Program-made: the position numbers and the translations under genes
Part shown: in pieces, positions 1 to 9,708 of the stretch
Numbering within the stretch: position 1 is the first letter of the stretch
How the letters are laid out: every line of letters begins with the position of its first letter
DNA from: Pholiota molesta
Lineage: Eukaryota; Basidiomycota; Agaricomycetes; Agaricales; Strophariaceae
NCBI GenBank assembly: GCA_014925825.1
Contig: JACGCK010000287.1
Coordinates: 1 to 50,977, forward strand
Length of the DNA stretch: 50,977 nucleotides
Direction: 5' to 3'
The notes under the pieces: model-generated
Seen by the model: only the letters and a program-made list of their open reading frames with translations
Databases searched by the model: none
What the model was told of the DNA's origin: nothing

Positions 1-1206
1 CGCGCGCTAATCGACCTCGCCGTGATCGCATGCACCGCCCAAGCGCGGTCCGGACCAACCCGGACCTGATCGATCTGCCATCCATACGAAAACAGCGCAC
101 ATCATTACGACGACGAGTCAGTTCGACACCTCGTTCCCTCCTGCACACTTCTCCACATCCCTGCATCTTACGTCAACTACGAGCGCCTGCGTTACGCTCG
201 AAGGTCGCTTAGCCACAGCGTTGTTCGATCGACATACCACGGGAATTCTGACGGCCGCACCTATACGATGAGATCCCCGCTGACGATCCGCCTGACTGCG
301 GACAGTCAGAAGCTCAGTAAGGAGGAGATGATGCGCCCCGCATCCCTGTACCCCCTGAAAACCGCCCAAATCGGACGCGCATGCACCGCGCTCACTGTAC
401 TCCTCGGACGCATACACATACGCTTGTTATCCAAGGTCGCGGCCATATCACGTGAACACGCCTACGCCCTCGCCAGGTCGCCCGTACACGTGCACTGTCA
501 ATCACTCGGACAACTCTCGTCGCTCGACAGCCAGCGTCGGCCGACCGACCTCTAACAGCTATCGCGCGCAGATCTCAACACGATCCGCTCCATTCGGATC
601 GCCGGCACCCTTTCCCGACTCAGCATGTGGGCCTATAGTGTCTGTTTCTATTTTTAGTCCGTCCGCGCTCGCGCCCTTGTGCGCCGTCCCCTCTACGCCT
701 TCCGTTCCTGGTATTTTATTTCACCTCCTTTCATCGGCATGCATCGCCGCTCTCGCTTCGCGCTTTTCTATCATCAGTTCCTCAGTTCTAGCTCCGTATT
801 ATTTCATATGTTTTGATCGCGTGTTTACTACTTAAATCCTGTAACTTCCATAAAAAACACAGTTTTGCTTCCCCTCCCGGATTACAGAATTCAGTTGTAT
901 CTCGTAAAACCTTGCGCCCGACTGCGTGTACCCTCATAACTGCGTCTCCAACCTCGTTCGTCTCGTCGCGTCGCGTGTACTTCGTTCTAAATTCATCTCG
1001 TCGCGCAGCGTTGCCAGTTATCCGCACTCGTCACATTCTCACAGTCACCTCGTCGCACCGCGTCCGCACGACCGTCGCAGATACCCAAGAGACTTCAAGT
1101 TGCCGTCGCGGCCCTTCCGACCGCGTCTCCCGGACAGACCTTGACTGAGAAGGATATCACGAACCCAATCTCGCGCTACTTGCCACTCACGTCGTGTCAT
1201 TGATAG
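1..1206. other. 5' flank or leader of the retrotransposon, no gene recognised
   Basis: No ORF here has recognisable protein character. The sequence is pyrimidine-rich and CG-rich. It probably belongs to the 5' untranslated part of the retrotransposon whose gag-like ORF follows. I searched it by eye for a copy of the 295 bp segment at 7270-7564, which would mark the element's left end, and found none. A possible splice acceptor (GCTAG before GCGCATCAG) lies at about 1248, so the gag frame may begin upstream of the first clear coding residues. Confidence 0.4.
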
Positions 1207-2349
1207 GTGTTTGTTTGTCATTCACTTTGCACACTATATACGACGCTAGGCGCATCAGCGCTCGTCCTTCGAGCTATCGGATTCGACCCTGACACCAGCG
1301 ACCCCGCCCAGGAACAAACGCTCGAACTCTACCTTTCGGCCATCAACTCCCACGAAGCCATCACTCAAGAGTTGCTTAGGCGGGGTGCCCCATATGGGGG
1401 CAATGCCGGGGAAGAACGTGAGATCGAGGGCGACTTACTCGCGCCGCGCCGCGATCTCGAGGTCGACCGACGAGTTGACGATCTCATCAGCGAATTGTCA
1501 GCCAAGGCAGTCGCCGCCGATCCTGGAGACGACGATGAGGGAGAACGAGGAGCCAAGCGTCGCCGACTCTCTCTGTCAGAGATGCCCTGGTATCGAGAAG
1601 AACTCCAAAGCCGTGACACCGGAAACCCGATCTGCCAAAGAAACCGCGAGCTCCTCGCTTTGTACGCACGCGACATACAGCAAGTCAAGTTCTGGATCCG
1701 CAATTCAGCCCACGCCCCCTCCGGCTTCCCCACCTCCCAATGGGAGTGCATCATCCGAGGAGAAGCTGTCGACCTCAACGCCGTCTTCAGTAATCTCCAT
1801 CGAACGGAGCCTGCTAAGGAGAATGTCGGCCGCGTGGGAGATACTCAGATCACCTTCGGGGTCGCTGAGCCGAAGAAGCGGATCGAAACGGCTGGCGATT
1901 GGATCTCGGCGTGGAATCGGGTCGTCCAAGCCACGCGATTCGTGTTCAAACACCGCGAGCAAGAGCTTCGAGACTACGGCGAGTACATCGAAGGACTCTT
2001 CGCCGCCAAAGTCGTCGCCACACACCCCCGTATCATTATGTTCGATGTCGCCGTGCGTAACGAAGTCGCTGGAGGACAACGGAGCGTGCTCTCCGACGCC
2101 TCGTCCCGATTCCAACATCTCTACGCAGCCATCGTTGCCGCTGATGGAATCGAGGCCACCCGCCGATCAGGAACGCGGGGGCAGTCTACGAGCGCCTCCA
2201 AGCCCAGCAAACCCGCGGTCTGCCACCGCTTCAACTCCGCAAGCGGGTGCACCTCAAGCGACTGCAGGTATCAGCACATCTGCCGCATCTGTCGGGCAAT
2301 GACCAGTGACCACCCCAGCACCGAATGCGGCAAGCGCGGGAAGCAGTAA
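1207..2349 (+). CDS. gag-like ORF1 of the retrotransposon
   Basis: Open for about 380 codons. The first residues are uncertain because the frame opens at a non-ATG codon and a splice acceptor may lie near 1248. The protein is acidic to mixed in its first third, with a basic KRRR patch near residue 120. It ends in a cysteine/histidine cluster: C-x8-C-x4-C-x3-H, followed by C-x2-C and a final Cys. This resembles the CCCH plus knuckle arrangement of nucleic-acid-binding Gag C-termini. The last 44 nt overlap the start of the RT frame, as in compact retroelements. The assignment as Gag rests on position and the zinc finger, because the central region is not diagnostic. The frame itself looks undamaged. 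Confidence 0.65.
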   Translation: MFVCHSLCTLYTTLGASALVLRAIGFDPDTSDPAQEQTLELYLSAINSHEAITQELLRRGAPYGGNAGEEREIEGDLLAPRRDLEVDRRVDDLISELSAKAVAADPGDDDEGERGAKRRRLSLSEMPWYREELQSRDTGNPICQRNRELLALYARDIQQVKFWIRNSAHAPSGFPTSQWECIIRGEAVDLNAVFSNLHRTEPAKENVGRVGDTQITFGVAEPKKRIETAGDWISAWNRVVQATRFVFKHREQELRDYGEYIEGLFAAKVVATHPRIIMFDVAVRNEVAGGQRSVLSDASSRFQHLYAAIVAADGIEATRRSGTRGQSTSASKPSKPAVCHRFNSASGCTSSDCRYQHICRICRAMTSDHPSTECGKRGKQ

Positions 2350-3485
2350 GCTAGCTCACGGAGCAATCCCGCGCTATCTGCGCTACAACGTCTGGACCAA
2401 CGAACATTCCTCCTCCCTCCCATCCACCGCAGAATGGACCGAAACTGCAGAACCCATCCCTTCCGTACCACTCCATGAACTTAACAATCCTATCGCCCAG
2501 AAGACCATCTCCGAAAACCCACACCTCTTCTCCGTCACAACACCCATCAATGTCGACGTGTTTGAATCTTTACTCACCTCTCATCCTAATCAACCATTCG
2601 TACGCTCCGTCTGCCGGGGTCTCCGTGAAGGATTCTGGCCTTGGGCCGACACGCACATCGGAGAGTATCCTGACACCCACTCGGAAGACCGTGGACCGCC
2701 CACAGACGCAGCCAAAGCCGCCTTCCTACGCAAACAGCGCGATATCGAGATTGAAAAAGGACGCTTCTCCCCGTCGTTCGGCCGCGAGCTCCTCCCTGGC
2801 ATGTATGCCATGCCAATCCATGCTGTACCCAAACCCCATTCGAATGATTTCCGCCTTGTGACAGACCACAGCGCCGGACCATTCTCACTAAATAGCATGG
2901 TCGATGGGAACAAGGCCCGCGGTTTCCCACTGGACAATATGAAGCACATCGGCGAAATGCTCCTCTCCATCAGGCGCACCCACGACGACTGCCCCTTGGT
3001 TATGTTTAAGTCTGACATAGCTGAGGCATACCGGTTGATCCCCATGCACCCTATCTGGCAACTCAAGCAGGCCGTCTTCATCGACGGCGAAGGGCACATC
3101 GACCGCCGCAATTGCTTCGGTAACAGCGGGTCAAACGGCTGCTTTATCTGCGTCAACGGCCTTATTGCGTGGATCATCAAATACGTCAAGGAGATCCTCG
3201 GAATCTTCACATACGTGGACGACTCGTCTGGCGCCGAGTTCGCAGACCAGATGTCGTACTACGCACCCTACCGGAAACTCCTGCCAAGCAAACAAGTTGC
3301 ACTCCTTCAGGTCTGGGACGAGCTTGGCGTCCCTCACAAAGAGTCGAAGCAAGTCTTCGGCTCCCCCCTCACCATCATAGGCATTGACGTTGACCCCAAC
3401 CGCATGACCCTGACCCTACCAGCTGAGTCTCGTCAGTCCTTGTTCGAGGAGCTTCGCTTATGGGGTTCGAAGCCCACTGGACGCT

Positions 3486-3493
3486 CCAACGGT
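3486..3493. repeat. left target-site duplication of the hAT-like element
   Basis: CCAACGGT directly abuts the TAGGG terminus and recurs exactly at 4852-4859 on the far side of the element. Confidence 0.92.
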
Positions 3494-4851
3494 TAGGGAT
3501 GCCGAAGTTCGGTTCAGTCCGGTTCTCGACCCCGTCAGCCAGAACCGAGAACTGAACCGACAGAGAACTGCCCGAACCGGAACCGAACTGGAATAGAACC
3601 GACAGAACCGGTTCTGTCGGTTCGGTTCTGGTTCTGGAACCGGTTCGAACCGTAGAACTGATGGAAATTTCTCCAAACCCATGGAAAATTTGCCCACAGT
3701 GGCACATGAAGCGTCTGCATGTGGCAAACATTGCAATTGCAATGTTTTTTAGCTATGCAGACGGTAGCGTGCCACTGGCATCACCATTGCGCCATCCCAA
3801 GGCCCCTGCACACGACGTCGCGGGCGGGTGGCATGGCATGCGCGAGTACGAGCACCGCGGGACGACGTAGTGGGTGTGCGGGGCTGTCGTCAGGACCTCG
3901 CGCGCCACAGGATGACGTGGCGGGCAGTGAGGGGCTGTCGTCGTGTGCGGGCGCCACGGCACGATGTCGCGGGGCCGTCATCGTCGTTTCGTGCACGGTG
4001 CGCCGCGGGATGACATGGTTTGGCGATGCGGCGCCGTGGCACGACGTCGTGGGTGGGTGGGTGATGGCACGCTCGTCGGACCAGGTGCATATCGAGCAGT
4101 GGCCGGAGAGGTCAGCCGTAGCGCCTTGTCGTCATTGATGGAGGCTGTGGGAAGGAGTTGTCCTCAGTGGCGAGCGAGGGCGGACTGCGTAGGGAGCGTA
4201 CCTTGTGGGTCTCCCGCTCCCGGGTCTCCCCTTGCTTTCTCCTCCCCACCCGTCGCCGCCGTAATGGTGTCGCATCATCTGGAGCCCACACGGCACTGTT
4301 GCGTCACCGTCGTCGTGTCGCCGCGTCGTCGTCGTGTCGCCGCGTCGTCGTCGTGTCGCTGCGTTGCCGTCGCGTCGCTGCGTTGTCGTCGCGTCGCTGC
4401 GTTGTTGTCGTGTCGCTGCTGTGTCGTCGTGTCCCCGTGTTGTCATCGTCGTGTCACCGTGTCGTGCCTCCGTGGTTGAGGTGACGTCGTAGCGCGAGAG
4501 GTCGAGGGGGCGAGGTGAATGTGGTTGAAGGTTGAAATCAACCAATCAACAAATGGTTGATGGCACGTGTGGGCACGTGCCGCGTGCCGTCTCATCACAA
4601 TTCTTGCCGGTTCTCAATGATTTTGGTGTAGCTTGCTCAATTTTGCACCAATAAATATCAGATTTTGAGCACAGAAAGTTCAGTTCGAACCGGTTCGAAC
4701 TCGGTTCGGGCATCTCCAGGATTCTCAGAACCGAGAGCCGAACCGTCTGCCAGAATGCCCGAACTGGAACCGGACTGAACCAGAACCGTCGGTCCGGTTC
4801 GGCCGGTTCCGGTTCTCTGCGCCAGTTCGGAACCGAACTTCGGCATCCCTA
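3494..4851. mobile_element. non-autonomous hAT-like DNA transposon, 1,358 bp
   Basis: The element begins TAGGGATGCCGAAG and ends with the reverse complement. The terminal inverted repeat is 22 bp and perfect. It is flanked by an exact 8-bp direct repeat CCAACGGT (3486-3493 and 4852-4859). An 8-bp target duplication with a TAGGG-type terminus is the signature of the hAT superfamily. Both subterminal 170-180 bp stretches are packed with short GGTTC/GAACC motifs, probably transposase-binding sites. The interior has no transposase. It carries a CG-rich section and a degenerate CGTCGTGTCGC microsatellite at about 4300-4460. ORFs inside it are low-complexity artefacts. Confidence 0.92.
4300..4460. 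repeat. CGTCG/TGTCG low-complexity microsatellite inside the hAT-like element
   Basis: Imperfect repetition of CGTCGTGTCGC and CGTCGCGTCGC units fills this stretch. It opens every frame and creates spurious Ser/Arg/Val-rich or Asp/Thr-rich ORFs on both strands. Confidence 0.7.
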
Positions 4852-4859
4852 CCAACGGT
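4852..4859. repeat. right target-site duplication of the hAT-like element
   Basis: CCAACGGT, identical to 3486-3493. Coding sequence of the RT-RH ORF resumes immediately afterwards in the original frame. Confidence 0.92.
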
Positions 4860-5551
4860 GCCTTCAAGTTAAAGAAGTGGCAGGTCCTGGCCGGATGGAT
4901 CAATTGGGCTCTCAACGCATATCCGCTGCTTCACCCGGCACTTAACAACGTCTATCCCAAGATCGCTGGCAAACTGGCACCACGCGAGCGCATTTGGGTC
5001 AACAATGCCATCCGCGACGATTTCAACTGGGCGGCCAACTTACTCGAACGCCTGCCAGGCGTGCGCCTCCTCAAATCTACTTCCTGGGATGCTTCGCTTG
5101 CGGACGTCACTATCTATTGTGACGCCTGCCTTGAGGGCATGGGTTTTTGGTTCCCTGACCACCGAGTCGGGTACTATTCCCCCGTGCCACTCGATGTCCC
5201 CTCCGGCCTCATCTTCTTCTATGAAGCCTTATGCGTCGCGTCCGCTCTTCAACGCGCCCATCTCTCCTCCCCAGATGGTTCGCGCATCGTCATCTACACT
5301 GACAATATGAATACTGTCGATATCTTCAACTCTTTCCACTGCCTCCCGGCGTACAACCACATCCTTCGTTTCTCGGTCGATATCCTCGTCGATGGTGACC
5401 ACGATCTCCGTGTACTCCATATCCCTGGTGAGCGCAATGAGGTCGCCGACGCCATCTCCCGCCAAGACTTTGCGAAGGCTGTTCAGTTGGTCCCAGGCTT
5501 ACAGCTTCTTGACTTCCAACCCCCTCGTGTGGCGCTGGGGGCAGCCAAAAA

Positions 5552-6552
5552 ATGATCCCTACTTCCACTGTGCGGTCCAGGCAACCTCGGCGCGAAACCT
5601 GGACCCACGAGCGGCTGGTCCGCGCCCGCGCTATCGCTCTTGGCCATGCCATCGACACCTCGACTTGGAAGTCATATGGCTCGGCTCTCAACTCCTACCT
5701 GAGTTCATCCGTTTACACCGCCTGCCTCTCGAACCAACCAGGGACACCCTGTCTCTTTACACTGTTTGGATGTGCCACCACATCAAGCCTGACTCTGTCG
5801 ACTCGTATCTATCGGGTATTTGCCAACAGCTCGAGCCGTTTTTCCCAGACATCCGCGCTAACCGCGCATCCGAGTTGGTGGCCCGTACATTGCAGGGTTG
5901 CAAGCGTCTCCGCAACACACCGACTACTCGTAAACGCGCACTCACACTCGACGACCTCGGAGTCGTCATCGCCCACTATGTGAGTTCGTCCGACCTCGAT
6001 GACAAACTCTTCGTGGCCATGCTCTTAACGGGCTTCTTTGGATTGATGCGCCTCGGAGAGCTGTCCTTCCCAGATGACAGGACACTCCGCAACTGGCGGA
6101 AGGTGACCCGGCGCACATCCGTACAAATTACGGCGGAACACTACTCTTTCCTTCTCCCCTCCCACAAAGCCGACCAGTTCTTCGAGGGAAACCGTATCCT
6201 CATCCGGGCTCAACAATTCCGCCACAACCCACTTCGTCACTTCGTCGCCTATCTGCATGCCCGCGATGCCGCTTTCCCTCTCGCTTCCCCTCTGTGGCTG
6301 ACTAGCGCCGGGGAAGTCCCCACCAGATCTTTCTTCATCAACCGCCTACGCCGTCATTTCGCCGACGACATCGCCGGACACTCTATGCATGCGGGCGGCG
6401 CTACTTCCCTCGCCGAGCTCGGCACTCCTCCGTCCGTTATTCAAGCCATGGGTCGATGGGCTAGTAATAGCTTTCAGATCTATATATGCAAGAATCCTGT
6501 CCTTGTGCAAGCTTTGCTTTTCGGGCGAGCTGCCGGGACACCTATGAACTGA
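5552..6552 (+). pseudogene. tyrosine recombinase (YR) of the retrotransposon, frameshifted
   Basis: The likely start ATG at 5552 overlaps the RNase H stop (ATGA). The N-terminal SAM-like part (ALGHAIDTSTWKSYGSALNS) is read from this ATG. From about 5700-5720 the homologous sequence continues in a different frame (RLPLEPTRDTLSLY onwards) to the TGA at 6550-6552, so one base is missing or two are extra. In the catalytic half I see the first Arg (GLMRLGEL), a Lys in SHKAD, the box-II His in HSMHAGGAT, GRW and the Tyr in QIYIC. The H-x-x-R arginine is His here. The expected Arg two residues after the Tyr is Cys. Both substitutions are what CpG deamination of CGN codons produces. This is a dead copy. 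Confidence 0.82.
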
Positions 6553-6800
6553 TGGGCTGTGACTCTCCGTTCGCTCTTTGTGTCTTTTGCTTCACCTCCA
6601 CCCCCACTCCGTTATCTCTTCCTTTTTTCTAAAATCTCCTATCTACCTTCCTCTATCTTTTAACTCCAACCCCCACTCCATCTTTCTTCCTTTTCCTTTC
6701 GTCTTTCTCTCTGACTTCTCTTTCTATTGTTACATTCTATCGCTCCTCTCATCGCAGCAGAGCTGCTCATCAAAAAAAAAAAAAAAAAAGGTTTCTTTTA
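6553..6800. other. CT-rich 3' untranslated stretch with an A18 tract
   Basis: Strongly pyrimidine-rich sequence after the YR stop runs to an uninterrupted 18-A tract at 6772-6789. It precedes the first 128 bp repeat. It is probably element 3' non-coding sequence. Confidence 0.5.
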
Positions 6801-7269
6801 GCTGTACCTCGATATCATACACAATACTGTACCATTTCGAATTGTTCGGCCAGGGGTGTGACATGGGACACGGTGGCCGAAATTTTGTATTCGGCCAACG
6901 TAGGTGTGACCTGGGACGGCCGAAAAAATTCAGCCAAAGTTGGGCCAGAGCAAAAAATTTTAACTTTGATTTCCAAAAAAAATTAGACCAAGACCAGCGA
7001 AAAATTTGATATTTGAGCTTTAGGGCTCATCTGGACATTTCGGCCAAAAGTGTGACCACTTTTGACCTTTGGCCAACCCTTGTGTGACATGGGACAAATG
7101 TCCAATTTCGGCCATATCCACTTGCTTTGTGACGCGTGACGGCCGAACAATTCGAAATGGTACAGTAGAACCGTAGTTTAAAAGGGCGCTCGGCTGGCCA
7201 TCAGCCGCTGAGTGCCCAAATCCCGCTAAAAACCCGAACTCGCGTTAGTCCACGCCTCGCGATCATTGG
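6801..7269. repeat. terminal repeat copy 1 (B1), interrupted by a MITE
   Basis: Bases 6801-6826 plus 7168-7269 make 128 bp that match 7565-7692 at every position by eye. The unit contains a GC-rich stem-loop (GGGCGCTCGGCTG ... CAGCCGCTGAGTGCCC). In the Ngaro interpretation this is B1. The 339 bp MITE was inserted between its bases 26 and 27. Confidence 0.88.
6827..7165. mobile_element. TA-flanked MITE (Tc1/mariner-type), 339 bp
   Basis: It starts CTGTACCATTTCGAATTG and ends with the exact reverse complement. The terminal inverted repeat is 25 bp and perfect (6827-6851 and 7141-7165). TA dinucleotides lie on both sides (6825-6826 and 7166-7167). The sister repeat at 7565-7692 has a single TA at the same point, which directly shows the pre-insertion site and proves TA duplication. 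Subterminal GTGTGAC-ATGGGACA motifs recur in both halves. It has no coding capacity, and the ORF across it is an artefact. Confidence 0.93.
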
Positions 7270-7564
7270 TCGAGTTTAAGTTCTCAACTTACCCAAGTCC
7301 AATGAGAGTGTTTAGGCCTCTGGTACGCTGAGACGTTATTTTGTCACGTGCCTGTGCGCAAGGGCAAATTTCACGGCCGTTCTGCCCAACTGGCGAACCG
7401 TGCGCCGGAAAAGCTTTAGCCCGCTGGGCTCTAGTGAAATTTTTGCAGGGGGCGCACTCCCTCATCTCTTCCCTCATCGTCAGTCTCAGCGCCAGAGACA
7501 CCCTTAGATTTTTCTTCGCTACCCACCCACCACTTCCCCAGTTCTGCTTTATCTAGCTTTTAGC
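7270..7564. repeat. 295 bp spacer between the terminal repeats (putative A2)
   Basis: Unique in this window. It contains an internal inverted pair (AAATTTCAC ... GTGAAATTT) at about 7364-7443. Split direct-repeat elements of the Ngaro type carry a copy of this A segment at the 5' end. No such copy exists between 1 and 1206. Confidence 0.5.
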
Positions 7565-7692
7565 GCTGTACCTCGATATCATACACAATAGAACCGTAGT
7601 TTAAAAGGGCGCTCGGCTGGCCATCAGCCGCTGAGTGCCCAAATCCCGCTAAAAACCCGAACTCGCGTTAGTCCACGCCTCGCGATCATTGG
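7565..7692. repeat. terminal repeat copy 2 (B2), uninterrupted
   Basis: 128 bp identical to copy 1 once the MITE is removed. Its right edge (GATCATTGG) is the last base pair shared by the copies and is taken as the element's 3' end. Confidence 0.88.
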
Positions 7693-9099
7693 ACACTCCA
7701 ACTCAACCGCAGCTTGCGTATCTAAAGCTCGCCAGCATCCTTCCGCTCCATATCTGTCGCCGTTCGACTTGCTACTAGTCAGTACTATCGACCGGCTGAC
7801 CGACCACCCGCTTCTTTCGCCTATTGAGCAAACTCGACCTGTACACCTGCGGTTTCAAACGCTCACCAGAAAAGGCCATGGCCATGGTGCTAGATTTCAT
7901 CGCAGAATAGGTCACCATATCCCAGCCTCTCATCGAGCTCCAATCCTTGTACCTGCTTCTGTTGTGATGCTGAACGGCCATCCTGCGCTGCACATGTACT
8001 CCGACTAGCACCACTGGCCCCATCTGGAACTGACCGACCAACCCAATACCCAATGTCCATTCGATTTCAGCCCCACTTGGCCTAACACCATCAGCCAGCG
8101 TTCTCTATCCCGCGATTTCCCCCTACATCGCCGCCTGACCAGAGCTCGACACGATATTCGATTTTTCAGACATAACGATCCTCTCTTCGGCTCGCCTCAC
8201 CCCTGGCTTGAGCGACGACGGTGCTTGATTCTCTCTGCGGCCTACATGGACTGGGCGTGCAGCTCTCGAGAACGTACTTGGTACCTTCTTCGTATTCTCT
8301 CTGTCATGTCTGGCTGACCTGGATCGTGGTGGATTAGTGTCCAGGGGGTGATAGGGCAGTGCTACGCCATCCTTGACCCGGATACGCTATTCTTGACCCG
8401 GATACCGTCGACTTCAGTCCTCAAGCTCAAGCCCTATGGTTTCTTATCGTCGTTCATTCATGTTCAGAGCTTTCCGCTTTTTGCTTGCGATCTTTTCAAT
8501 TCGTTTGGGATATCAAAATATGTTATAGATCATCTGCTTGGGGCTTAGTTTTGAGAAGGACTTACGTGGTTGCCTGTCCCATTTAGCATCGAGCTGCTGC
8601 TGGTAAACATCTGGGAAATGGTCTCGAATTTTAGATGTGACCACTTGGTTATCGAGTTGTAGATTAGAACAGTAAGGACAGATATCTCTACTTATTTATT
8701 TTGTGCGCGAATGCGGTCTCGACTCTTATCAAGTTCGTTGTTGAAGAAAGTCTGACCTTCCAGTAATGCCATTATCAGGATACTCGAGTTGGGCAGCGAA
8801 TCTCATTGAACGGTCGACATCAACGCCGTCGACTCGACATTGATCATCTCATCAATCATTTTGCACAAAAGCGAGTCTTAGTGTGAGTGTGAATTTTACA
8901 TTGAGATCTATTCCGTAGGTGTGATTGATGATGGTACAGTATTATAGCGTGTTTTATAAATTTATCTGAACAAGCAGCCCAAGATGATCATGGAAGGGGC
9001 CCGACTTAGAAGGGCGAATGTCATAAAATATGTGGGTATCAGTCGAACGCCAAAGAAATTCAATATTGTCTGCATATGAGGCGGAGGACCATGATGCCT
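7693..9099. other. intergenic stretch, no gene assigned
   Basis: Short ORFs only. The 79-codon frame at 7769-8008 and the 66-codon frame at 8348-8548 have no recognisable motifs. A short duplicated CTTGACCCGGATAC motif occurs at about 8372 and 8392. Bases 7700-8000 have a coding-like composition with several stops and could be remnant exons, but I cannot name a family. Confidence 0.3.
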
Positions 9100-9708
9100 T
9101 CACAGCGATATCAGAGGGAGGGGCGTGCTGGTGTTCTGAAGACTGCGCCAGGAGTCATGGTGTAAGTTCAGCGCTTGTCGTCTGCGCTCCGGCGCGCGGC
9201 CGCTGAAGCGCGTGCGGCGGGGAGTGACGCGCTGCATCGTCGTCGTCTTCGTCGGCGCCGTCGTTGGTGTTGCCATTGGCTTGGGCGTAGTGCGTACGGT
9301 ATGTGCCACACGTTGGCGCACGCGGCGGTTGATGACGGCCTCGGGACACGCGGCGAGCACCTTCTCTTTGATCTCCGCGTCAGCGAAGGGCCGCAGAGAT
9401 AAGAGGAAATCTGTGGAGTATACGTGTGGATGGACAGTGGGGGACGGATTCACGGCTGTATGGAAGAAATGATAAGCAATCATGACCGAGGTGCGATGGA
9501 AGAGAAGGAGCGTACTTGGGGATTCCGGTCGACGATGAGAAGGGGAAGAGGGGCCAGTGGCCGACGAAACCGGCGATGCACTGCGTTTATGGACAGGCAC
9601 GTAGAGGGCTTTGGCTGGAGACGCCGGGGATGTCGATGCAGACGAAGCCGAACCGGATGAAGAGACGGAAGAGCGACGGATAGCAATGGGTGAGGACATG
9701 GCGTACAA
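9100..9708 (-). CDS. hypothetical serine/proline-rich protein
   Basis: The ATG at 9708 opens a Ser-rich N-terminus with a YVPVHKR motif, followed by a more ordered segment (DFLLSLRPFADAEIKEKV, then CPEAVINRR). A 60 nt GT-AG intron is likely at 9515-9456: GTACG donor, TTCCATACAG acceptor. It is a multiple of three, so the unspliced frame stays open too. The 3' end is uncertain. Beyond NRRVRQR one frame runs to 9100, while another frame reads an acidic NDGADEDDDDAARH tract that also looks coding, so a further intron or a frameshift is possible. No domain is recognised. The Ser/Pro-rich start with a short conserved core is common in fungal regulatory or RNA-associated proteins, but the function is unknown. 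Confidence 0.45.
   Translation of the reverse strand: MYAMSSPIAIRRSSVSSSGSASSASTSPASPAKALYVPVHKRSASPVSSATGPSSPSHRRPESPSTLLLFHRTSVMIAYHFFHTAVNPSPTVHPHVYSTDFLLSLRPFADAEIKEKVLAACPEAVINRRVRQRVAHTVRTTPKPMATPTTAPTKTTTMQRVTPRRTRFSGRAPERRRQALNLHHDSWRSLQNTSTPLPLISL

Larger units (their letters stand above)
2306..5555 (+). pseudogene. reverse transcriptase-RNase H ORF, split by a hAT-like insertion
   Basis: The RT part (2306-3493) shows fingers/palm motifs in order: FRLVTDHSAG, motif A FKSDIAEAYRL, a GNSGSN turn, and the catalytic YVDDSSG at about 3212-3235. A thumb-side GIDVD motif follows. The frame hits a TAG formed by the first bases of the inserted element at 3494. Coding resumes in frame after the second target-site copy (4852-4859). 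It continues into an RNase H domain with a CDACLEGMG strand, a conserved Glu in FFYEAL, Asp in IYTDN and a final NEVADAISR segment, ending at a TGA at 5553-5555. Without the 1,358 bp insertion plus one 8 bp repeat the frame would be continuous, so insertion is the only visible lesion in this ORF. Confidence 0.88.
1207..7692 (+). mobile_element. Ngaro/DIRS-type tyrosine-recombinase retrotransposon, decayed
   Basis: Order of parts: a gag-like ORF ending in a CCCH zinc finger, an overlapping reverse transcriptase-RNase H ORF, a tyrosine recombinase beginning at the RNase H stop codon, then two identical 128 bp direct repeats separated by 295 bp. Gag, RT-RH, YR without a DDE integrase or methyltransferase, plus a repeat-unique-repeat 3' end, fits the Ngaro group of DIRS-like elements with split direct repeats (A1...B1-A2-B2). 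The matching A1 copy was not found, so the left boundary is unknown and may lie outside the window. Two DNA transposons are nested inside it. The YR gene carries a frameshift and has lost a catalytic arginine, so this copy is almost certainly immobile. Confidence 0.8.

Noticed and set aside
30..835. Short ORFs at the window start
   Set aside because: Mutually overlapping, Arg/Ser-rich and without motifs; more likely element leader sequence.
3719..4484. ORFs of 66-178 codons inside the hAT-like element
   Set aside because: Low-complexity GTCG/CGAC composition opens several frames at once; none resembles a transposase.
6578..7009. 143-codon ORF across the A18 tract and the MITE
   Set aside because: It spans the boundary of an inserted MITE and a homopolymer, and the peptide is low-complexity.
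6801..7692. 128-295-128 bp structure as an independent TRIM (LTR) element
   Set aside because: The repeat ends are not TG...CA and no target duplication flanks it; position right after the YR ORF fits a split direct repeat better. Kept as the main alternative.
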